Source: a virus
Length of the DNA: 64,000 nt
Direction: 5' to 3' (one strand)
Virus record (IMG/VR): IMGVR_UViG_3300006119_000008
Coordinates: 1-64,000 of that record
Shown in pieces: positions 57,351 to 64,000 of the stretch. The translations under genes were made by a program, and so were the position numbers. Each line of letters opens with the position of its first letter. Positions within the stretch are counted from its first letter, which is position 1. Under the pieces are notes generated by a model. That model was given only the letters and a program-made list of their open reading frames with translations, had not been told where the DNA came from and ran no database searches.

Positions 57351-59576
57351 TTATTCTCTTTCCCAGATCGGTATGTCATCGTCACCAATGTCTGGGCGAT
57401 CTATACTATTACCAGCATCAGGATTAATACTCAAATGAGCTTGGTGAAGATCACCAGTAGCTCTAAATGCGTTGATCGCATCACCTATCTTGTCGTTTGG
57501 AATTTTTCCACCAATGTGTCCTTCTATAAGAGACTGGGCATCTTCATCTGGTAGAGATTTAAATACCGCTTCAGCGCTAGGTGGAGCAGGCATAACCAGT
57601 GGGTGGTAACCTTCATTGATCATCTTTTGTTGTGTGCTGACGCTGGGTGGTTCAGCCAGTTCGGTCTTCTTGCCACCGCCATCAACATCTCTGGTAAGAT
57701 AGTATGGATCAATATCTGCAGCAGCACTGCGAGGAAGCAGATTCAATGGGTGATTAAAATCTGGTACGCTTGAGTTTACCGAGCTGCTTGGCACTCCATT
57801 TCTTTTGTTAAGGCGTAACAAAAGCTTATGCATGATGGCTTTATGACCAGTTGGAAGAACATTATAAACTTTTTCCAGGCCCTCATCATCCCAGGTGTTG
57901 CTATCACGATATTGTACTACTGCTCTCTCACTGCTATTCAGAGTGCTTTCTGCGTAATCATCACCAGTTCGTTTTTTTAGCGTTGATTTTAAGTGATCAA
58001 CGATATCACGGAATTTTACTGTTTGATATATCTGACCCATGTATGCAAGATGTGGTCGAACAGTTGGATTGGTTTTTACCACATGCGTTGGGTCAATGCT
58101 CGAGAGATATACTACATCTGTTGGTGAACGATCAGCTATTGATCTATGACCACCACCAATTGCTCTCGCTCTGTTTACAACATCTGCTGTGCTGTCTCGG
58201 TCATCATTTTTCCAACTTATATCTTCCTTACGGCAATCACATGGGCTACCATCTTCTTTGGTATATTCATATTCACCATCACAGGTTTTGCAATCTTTTT
58301 TAGGAAAAATACTATAATTGGTACTGTATTCTACAGTACTAAATCCATCACGTTCATGACCAAGTTCGAGATCAAGAGTTAGAGCAGACACGCCATTCGT
58401 GTTTGTTTGACGGGCACGTTCTTTTCTATCTTCTATCTCTCCCTGCATCCTGTCTTTATTTTTTCTGTCTACAAAACCTCTATAGGTTCCATCGTCATTG
58501 GTTCCCTCAATGAGCACAGTAGCATTAGGATCAAACAGATAAGATCCTGGCAAATTGTTGACGGATGGATTCCTGTCATCGGAACCATACCAGCTAACAA
58601 TGTCTCCTTCACCAATTATACCTGTTGCAGCACCTTGGACATTGTTCTTGCCAGCAATAGCACGAAGACCAGCAGTTGTGTCCTTCCACTTGTCTTTAAC
58701 CGCTCTGTATGCACTTTTCCTTGCAACGTCTTCTTTTATAGCAGGATCAAAGCCAGCTTGGACCTTGATCATGTGGTCAGGTGCTGATGAGAACCCAAGA
58801 TCTTTGTGTGCTTGTCTTATGGGGTCAAAAATCTCCTTTAATAAACACCCATTAATGCAACGAGATCCAGAGCAAAACTGATTGTGATTGTGTGCTGAAC
58901 GGTTCCATACACCAGATGAGTAAGCAATATCCGCATACTCACCGGGCATGGTTGGGTCTAGAACAATATTGCCATAACCATTGCAGCCCTCACATTGCTT
59001 TCCATCTACCAGGCCCTTGCCATGGCATTCTTCATGCGAGTCACCGCCCATTGATGCAATAAGGTTAGCGGCAGTTGTATAGGCTTGAATCAGTGCAGTA
59101 TCTGTTTTTGGTGTGTTCTTTCTGAGGTTTTTTGGAGATAGTCTGCTAGCACGCTCTTCTTTAGAAGGTGTTGGGACGATCCCACCGCGGTAGGCAGGCT
59201 GCCAGGGGGTACCAAAACTCTCTGGCTCAAGAGTCTCACCACGCAGCTTTGCTTGCTGTTCTCTTTCTTTTTTAAGACTGTCTATTCTATTTTTTTCTTC
59301 TTGCGAGTAGCTACGCAGCACATAGTAGTTACCAACTGGTTGAGTCCTGTCTTCTTCACCACGTGAATTGATTCGAAAACGGTTGTCCTCTAGGTCTTTT
59401 TGGCTGTTGGTAAGAATAATACTTTCAATGTGCTTGCTATCGATACCTTCTGGCAAGTGTTGCCAGTTGGGAATTCTATTGCCACCTATTGGACCTGATT
59501 CTATATCATCGTCTTCAGAGGTAAGCCTTTTATCAAAATCTGAAGCATACTTGGCATTAAATGTTGTTCTCAGCAT
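57351..59576 (-). CDS. Large zinc-knuckle-rich pre-portal protein (741 residues)
   Basis: Contains a DnaJ-type double knuckle (CHGKGLVDGKQCEGCNGYGN, near residues 183-202), CSGSRCINGC near 231-240, and CKTCDGEYEYTKEDGSPCDC near 430-450, so three to four zinc sites in one protein. The N-terminal region is charged and helical (SQEEKNRIDSLKKEREQQAK), the C-terminal 80 residues have a helical end (LPDEDAQSLIEGHIGGKIPN). No catalytic motif is recognised. It lies directly upstream of smaller head genes and shares knuckle style with the 873-residue neighbour, which suggests common origin. Confidence 0.72.
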   Translation of the reverse strand: MLRTTFNAKYASDFDKRLTSEDDDIESGPIGGNRIPNWQHLPEGIDSKHIESIILTNSQKDLEDNRFRINSRGEEDRTQPVGNYYVLRSYSQEEKNRIDSLKKEREQQAKLRGETLEPESFGTPWQPAYRGGIVPTPSKEERASRLSPKNLRKNTPKTDTALIQAYTTAANLIASMGGDSHEECHGKGLVDGKQCEGCNGYGNIVLDPTMPGEYADIAYSSGVWNRSAHNHNQFCSGSRCINGCLLKEIFDPIRQAHKDLGFSSAPDHMIKVQAGFDPAIKEDVARKSAYRAVKDKWKDTTAGLRAIAGKNNVQGAATGIIGEGDIVSWYGSDDRNPSVNNLPGSYLFDPNATVLIEGTNDDGTYRGFVDRKNKDRMQGEIEDRKERARQTNTNGVSALTLDLELGHERDGFSTVEYSTNYSIFPKKDCKTCDGEYEYTKEDGSPCDCRKEDISWKNDDRDSTADVVNRARAIGGGHRSIADRSPTDVVYLSSIDPTHVVKTNPTVRPHLAYMGQIYQTVKFRDIVDHLKSTLKKRTGDDYAESTLNSSERAVVQYRDSNTWDDEGLEKVYNVLPTGHKAIMHKLLLRLNKRNGVPSSSVNSSVPDFNHPLNLLPRSAAADIDPYYLTRDVDGGGKKTELAEPPSVSTQQKMINEGYHPLVMPAPPSAEAVFKSLPDEDAQSLIEGHIGGKIPNDKIGDAINAFRATGDLHQAHLSINPDAGNSIDRPDIGDDDIPIWERE

Positions 59577-59585
59577 TGTATTTTT

Positions 59586-62207
59586 CTATCTCGTAAGTCT
59601 GCTTGATTGTGGGAGGTATGGGAAGGTCATGTTCAAAACATCTGGCATTACTGCATTCAAACTGCTTTTTCCATAGTTTTGTGCGATATGACCAGCAAGC
59701 TGCGCCACTGAATGGTTGAGCCTATCACTTTTTTCATCCAGTAAACCACCGCCAGCGCTACTGTACAGATCATTAACAATATCTGATGTTGCTCCATATA
59801 TGTTTGTAAGATGATTCGTTAGTTCATGATCATCAGATCGCAATATACCTTGAGATTTTAGTTGATCGATCTTACGATTAATGTGTACAACATTGGGCAT
59901 AACGTCTTCATGGATACCTGCAAATCTTTCCATGTTGCTAGCCTGGGCCAGCTCAGCTGCATGTACCTGTCTCAGGTTCTCTTGTAATGGAATTGTTCCA
60001 CGAGTGATAGGTGGTTTATCAGCACCAGCGGATGGAGACATTCTGGTAATGTTTTCTCTTAGCCAGTCAGTGGTGTATTTGAGCATTTGTGCTGGGCCCA
60101 ACTCTTTAGCATTGGGGCCACTCATGATCTCTTTATACTTAGCAGCGTGCTGAGCTTTATCAGATTGGCTAAAGAACACACCATTGGTGAGAATAGATGA
60201 AGTTCTTTGCTGCTCATCTTCACTGAGTGCACGACTGCCATCACCATTGACAAAGTGTGAAAATACTCCAAGACGGCCTCTGAGTCGTGTTATGCCACGC
60301 TTTTTACCGGCAGTATCTCTGAATGGCCTCAACAGGAAAGAACCTTTTCTGTATTCATCATCAGTGATTATTTTTTCGTTTTCAACATCTGGTATATCTG
60401 TTACACGACCTATTCTGGTGATCTTAAATTTTTCCGTTGTTCGTGGATCTGAACCTTCGCCAAAAACCTGACGGTGAACTTTTGCATGGCTCTCATTGAT
60501 TATTTTTTCCATCAATGGAACCGGTACACGCATGTTTCCATCTTCGGTAAGAGCGAGTGGCATGCCAGGAATAGGAACTGGATTATCAAGATCTATACTG
60601 TTGCTGGGGTTGGCAACAGTGCAACCGCAAGGCTTGCCATCTTGTTGGTGAGCAGTGCTACCATGGCAATTGGAGCACGATGGATCAGGCATCTGTCGTG
60701 CAATGGCATTAGTTGGTTCTACCGTGTGCACTGTTACAGGGTTACCAGGAATATGTTGTACAGTCTGGTACGCCATTCTGTTCTCGGGATTAACGCCTGC
60801 TGGCTTTGCAGGAGTGAACAAGTAACCAGGCTTTTCTGCCATCATTTTGAACACTTGCTCTGTGCTAAGAGTGTCACCACCCATCTCTGCTAGCTCTGAA
60901 GGTTTGAATCTTCTGGGGTCACAATCAGGGCATACATTATCCTGTGTCCCTCGTATAGCCCATCCAGCTTCATCAGAATTCTGGTTTGCCTCTAGCGTCA
61001 GCTCACCAGTAACAGGATCAGTAACCATCTTGGCTGTTACAAAGCCTGGAACTGCTTGATCATTAATGGCAACACCTTCACGTGCACTGTTAATTTTTGC
61101 TGAACCTCTGCAGGTACCACATTTTTTATTCATGTGAGCAGGGCGAGCTTCTACTTTAATGTCTTGTTCTCCACCACGAAGGGTCAGAGTTTTGTGGTTA
61201 TAATAACGCTCATGAAACTGTGGTTGATCACTGATGTTAACTATACCAACAGAGTTATCCTGGTCATACTGCCAATCTGTGCTGTAATCTCTACCAGTCT
61301 TTTGACGGTAAGAAAGAGCAGAAATATCAGTAGGCTCAGGGAACTGTCGCAGTGGTGACAGCCTGCTGCGCTCAGTGTTTCCGTCTATGAAACTACCACC
61401 TGCACCTGGAATAACTCCAGGAATGAACTCGTGATTAGCCGAACCATCACGGTGCTTGTCACGCTTGTTACCACAGCCAGCACAGTATTCAGCTCCAAGG
61501 TCCGAGTCTAGCGTAGGAGTTTCATTGGTATAGAAACCATCAATGGCTTCTTGCAGACCATTCTGGCGCGTTAGGATCCTCATCTTTGGATCGTTGATGT
61601 CACTTGTAGCAGATGGGAAAACATAACCAGCTTCTGCTGCCTTGGCCAGAGCACTACGCATCTCTTTATAATTAGTATATAGAGTGAATGAAGTACGGTT
61701 TTGATTGATACGAGATGCTATGTCTTTGCTCAAGTAGATGGGTATGTGAGTCATTCCAGACTTACGCATCCATCGAGTGACTCTGGGCTTGTCACTGAAC
61801 TTGGCCATTGGCCAGTGTTCCTTGGTGTACTCACCACTGGCAACTTTGCCTTCCATAACACGCATGTATGTTTTTAGCTCTTGTCTGCCGATTTCATCTC
61901 GGTCTTCAACACCATCACCATCAGCATCACTAGGGACCAGGTGTATATGCCCTTTCGCAAGCCCAGGGTATTCATCGGTGTGTGGCACATGGTCATCAAG
62001 AACGTAAAAACCCACAATTGATGGACGGTGTTTGATGTCAGAGCGCTGTTGTGTTACTTGGGTTGCGTTCTCAACTATCTGCTTGGCCTGTTGCGATGCA
62101 GCAGCCAGATCTTCTTCAAAGGCTGGGTTGGTAGCAAAACCATTTGAAGCTGACTTAATAACACTGGCTACTCTAGTGCGTGATTTTCTGCTATTAAAAG
62201 TAAACAT
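59586..62207 (-). CDS. Large zinc-knuckle and Ca-loop pre-portal protein (873 residues)
   Basis: Start at the ATG at 62207, overlapping the upstream stop as TAATG; a TTG at 62222 is in frame. Features in order: HIHLVPSDADGDGVEDRDEI near 88-107, a calcium-binding DxDxDG loop; YCAGCGNKRDKH near 243-255; CGTCRGSAKI near 361-370 and CPDCDPRRF near 430; CSNCHGSTAHQQDGKPCGC near 518-536, a DnaJ-type knuckle; helical C-terminal 200 residues. There is no recognised enzyme domain. The protein could be a packaged internal or ejected head protein. The zinc and calcium sites indicate a folded modular protein. Confidence 0.72.
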   Translation of the reverse strand: MFTFNSRKSRTRVASVIKSASNGFATNPAFEEDLAAASQQAKQIVENATQVTQQRSDIKHRPSIVGFYVLDDHVPHTDEYPGLAKGHIHLVPSDADGDGVEDRDEIGRQELKTYMRVMEGKVASGEYTKEHWPMAKFSDKPRVTRWMRKSGMTHIPIYLSKDIASRINQNRTSFTLYTNYKEMRSALAKAAEAGYVFPSATSDINDPKMRILTRQNGLQEAIDGFYTNETPTLDSDLGAEYCAGCGNKRDKHRDGSANHEFIPGVIPGAGGSFIDGNTERSRLSPLRQFPEPTDISALSYRQKTGRDYSTDWQYDQDNSVGIVNISDQPQFHERYYNHKTLTLRGGEQDIKVEARPAHMNKKCGTCRGSAKINSAREGVAINDQAVPGFVTAKMVTDPVTGELTLEANQNSDEAGWAIRGTQDNVCPDCDPRRFKPSELAEMGGDTLSTEQVFKMMAEKPGYLFTPAKPAGVNPENRMAYQTVQHIPGNPVTVHTVEPTNAIARQMPDPSCSNCHGSTAHQQDGKPCGCTVANPSNSIDLDNPVPIPGMPLALTEDGNMRVPVPLMEKIINESHAKVHRQVFGEGSDPRTTEKFKITRIGRVTDIPDVENEKIITDDEYRKGSFLLRPFRDTAGKKRGITRLRGRLGVFSHFVNGDGSRALSEDEQQRTSSILTNGVFFSQSDKAQHAAKYKEIMSGPNAKELGPAQMLKYTTDWLRENITRMSPSAGADKPPITRGTIPLQENLRQVHAAELAQASNMERFAGIHEDVMPNVVHINRKIDQLKSQGILRSDDHELTNHLTNIYGATSDIVNDLYSSAGGGLLDEKSDRLNHSVAQLAGHIAQNYGKSSLNAVMPDVLNMTFPYLPQSSRLTR

Positions 62208-62893
62208 TACAAACCTTGCCAATAGTCAGGATCTGTTCCTTGCAAGCGAATCATGCCAGGATTAAACTGCTCTAGATCTACTGCTTGAACAACATCAGCG
62301 GATGGAAATACTTGTTCTGGGCCAGCAACAGGTGTGTTCTTTTTCTTCAAGAAGTTTTTACGTGTTTTCATTACTTTGCCAATGAAGTCTTTTGTAAACT
62401 CATATTGTGATCTTTTCTCTTCTTGATCATAAGGTATAATACCATCGCAAAGAAGATGAAACAATCTATGGTTTCTAATGTATTCTGCTCGGTGATGCTC
62501 GCAGTTGCATGAAACCGGACCACTGCTTATATTGCTTATAACCATTCTGCTTTTATCAAAAACACTCTTGATCTTTTTATTGACAATACCTGCACCGCCA
62601 CCACCACCAAAGTTTTCTTCGTGCGCACCAAGGTTCAGATCTTTTTCTGGGACTATGTTCTCAGGAGTGATCTGATTGGTACCATCCATAAAGTTGCCAT
62701 CTTCGTCAACAATTTCTGAGTTAGGCCCAAGGTTAGAGTAGCAAGGCAACAGATCTTCATTGTGGTTAGGCCCCATGATCTGTTCAAATCGTTCTGGCTT
62801 GTTATTCATAAACTCTAGCAAGCGGTTGCCAAAGCAGTGAAGGCCTTCACTGCTGATACCTCTACCTGATCCTGAATTTTCTTGTAACGGCAC
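62207..62893 (-). CDS. Hypothetical cysteine-containing protein (228 residues)
   Basis: The frame starts at a GTG (62893) four bases after the previous gene and ends overlapping the following ATG. It includes VSCNCEHHRAEYIRNHRLFH near 125-145, a Cys-Cys-His-His group, and a glycine stretch FGGGGGAGIV near 96-105. A basic segment (MKTRKNFLKKKNTPV) precedes the C-terminus. It belongs to the pre-portal zinc-protein block. No family recognised; the start is uncertain. Confidence 0.65.
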   Translation of the reverse strand: MPLQENSGSGRGISSEGLHCFGNRLLEFMNNKPERFEQIMGPNHNEDLLPCYSNLGPNSEIVDEDGNFMDGTNQITPENIVPEKDLNLGAHEENFGGGGGAGIVNKKIKSVFDKSRMVISNISSGPVSCNCEHHRAEYIRNHRLFHLLCDGIIPYDQEEKRSQYEFTKDFIGKVMKTRKNFLKKKNTPVAGPEQVFPSADVVQAVDLEQFNPGMIRLQGTDPDYWQGL

Positions 62894-62896
62894 TTA

Positions 62897-64000
62897 TTAG
62901 ACCTGACCTTCTTGTGCGTCTGGGCATTTAAGGAACTCTCGATTGATCTGCTCAAGAGCTGGTTGTAATGCTGTCTCTGTATCGTAATCAAATATCTTTT
63001 TCAATTTTACCAGTGTATCTATGCGATTTCTAGCATCAGATATAGCTTTTAGATATGGAGCACTGGTCTGTATCTTTTGACGTAGGTCTGCACCACTTTG
63101 GCTTCTTGCACCTATGAGAGATCCATTGTTACACTTGTATTGGCACTTGTGATGATATGTCGCTGGTGCAGATATTCTTTCTGCAGGTGGGGACTTTGGC
63201 AGATCAGTTTCAGTTTTATCTTCATCAGGCTTAGATTGATCTGGCGTATCTGTGATGCTGTCAGGGTCAAGAGTCTCTGGGTCGTCAAATTCTGCTGCAC
63301 CTAGTTCATGACGCTTGGGCAGGTTATCAATAGCACTCATGAATCTACTATTGGTGATGCTTGTACCATCATTGCCCCAACTGTTAACCATTGGCTGAGC
63401 ATCACCAACAATATTTTCATATTGTGGACCAGCGTTAATCTGTGCTGCTATTTCATTGATCAGGTTAGAACGTGGGTCATAAACCTTTGTTTCTAGAGCT
63501 GCTTGCTGTGCAGTAAGGTCTCCAGATCTGCCACAGGTTGGGCACTTCTGCCCTTTCATCATTGGAAGATCTTCACAGCTTGCGCATACTTTATGGTCTG
63601 CACCACAACGTCTGGGGCCATACCTTGGGTCTTGAGAATAGTCATATTTATAACCCATTGCTGCAGTTTCGTCTTCTACAGCATGACGGCAGTCATCATG
63701 TGGACATTCTATTCTGCTTCCAGGTGCAGGTTCAGAAGAGCTAACAGTCTCCCATGGACCATTTGGAGTCAGCCTGACGACATGATTGTTTTGATCTATA
63801 CCATGTGTTCTTAGTATGGTATTGATATTTTCACTGTCAAAGTTAGTTGGTTCTTCAAGAGCTGCACGCTCGTCCTCACCCGCAAGGTCACCAGGTTCTA
63901 AGTAACCTCCCTCTAGCTCTGGGACTCTGTCTCTGAACCCGAATTGTGCATCTTCATTCATATCACCGAATTCAGATTTAGCAGCATTGAACAGTTTTCT
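62897..64000 (-). CDS. Zinc-knuckle protein, 5' end outside the window
   Basis: An ATG at 63961 gives 354 residues, but the frame stays open through RKLFNAAKSEFGD to the window edge at 64000, so the true start is probably outside. Cysteine groups: ECPHDDCRHAV near 84-94, CGADHKVCASC near 118-128 and KCPTCGRSG near 138-146, then HHKCQYKCNNGS near 270-281. The C-terminal segment is helical and ends with KCPDAQEGQV. It is the first gene of a run of four related zinc-rich proteins. Role unknown. Confidence 0.7.
   Translation of the reverse strand, partial: RKLFNAAKSEFGDMNEDAQFGFRDRVPELEGGYLEPGDLAGEDERAALEEPTNFDSENINTILRTHGIDQNNHVVRLTPNGPWETVSSSEPAPGSRIECPHDDCRHAVEDETAAMGYKYDYSQDPRYGPRRCGADHKVCASCEDLPMMKGQKCPTCGRSGDLTAQQAALETKVYDPRSNLINEIAAQINAGPQYENIVGDAQPMVNSWGNDGTSITNSRFMSAIDNLPKRHELGAAEFDDPETLDPDSITDTPDQSKPDEDKTETDLPKSPPAERISAPATYHHKCQYKCNNGSLIGARSQSGADLRQKIQTSAPYLKAISDARNRIDTLVKLKKIFDYDTETALQPALEQINREFLKCPDAQEGQV

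Overview
The window is a late-gene region of a contractile-tailed (myovirus-type) double-stranded DNA phage. Nearly every credible gene lies on the minus strand, so the natural reading direction is from 64000 down to 1. Phage identity rests on a recognisable set of parts: portal, prohead protease, HK97-type major capsid protein, sheath, tube, frameshifted tail assembly chaperones, tape measure, gp25-like and gpJ-like baseplate wedge proteins. A WhiB-family regulator (four-cysteine pattern plus a GYWAG turn) and a flavin-dependent thymidylate synthase point to an actinobacterial host. The base composition is visibly less GC-rich than that of Mycobacterium or Streptomyces phages, so a lower-GC, perhaps aquatic, actinobacterium is my inference. 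No terminase, DNA polymerase or integrase is visible; they must lie outside the window if present.

Layout in transcription order. (1) 64000-51550: large pre-portal proteins of unknown function, several dense in CxxC zinc-knuckle motifs, followed by a 1054-residue virion-like protein. (2) 51544-42632: portal interrupted by a LAGLIDADG intein, two small membrane or coiled-coil proteins, a DUF1003 membrane protein, prohead protease, zinc-ribbon protein, scaffold-like protein, decoration-like protein, major capsid protein, then a hairpin. (3) 42573-31859: small head or neck proteins, fibre proteins including one with a 29-triplet collagen-like repeat and a glycine-rich tip, an NlpC/P60-type hydrolase, connector proteins, and an EDxHD-type homing endonuclease inserted among the connector genes. 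(4) 31786-13286: sheath, tube, tail assembly chaperones with a CCCAAAA -1 frameshift site, tape measure, baseplate hub with an embedded NlpC/P60 domain, gp25-like wedge, gpJ-like wedge and two further baseplate or fibre proteins. (5) 13285-10674: an SNF2/DEAD-like helicase, a small protein and the WhiB-like regulator.

(6) 10681-4549: a tight, overlapping run of five glycosyltransferase-like genes, a sugar C-methyltransferase-like gene and an FkbM-type methyltransferase. A further family-2 glycosyltransferase runs off the left edge at 824-1. Together they look like a phage-encoded glycan decoration pathway. (7) 4238-947: a tRNA cluster with tRNAs for Pro, Tyr, Leu(UAA), Leu(UAG), Arg, Thr and Val, an atypical tRNA-Lys(UUU)-like cloverleaf, and three tRNA half-gene fragments next to two HNH/His-Me-type endonuclease genes. 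thyX and several small ORFs are interspersed.

Genes are packed with start/stop overlaps or gaps of a few bases, which suggests long polycistronic transcripts and translational coupling. There is no stretch over 300 bases without a gene except the tRNA cluster itself. Mobile elements are of homing type only (LAGLIDADG intein, HNH, endonuclease VII-like, EDxHD). I see no CRISPR array, insertion sequence or attachment site. The most unusual observations are the tRNA halves around the endonuclease genes, the atypical tRNA-Lys-like structure, the glycan island, the zinc-knuckle-rich pre-portal block, and the strong inverted repeat at the 5' end of the whiB-like gene.
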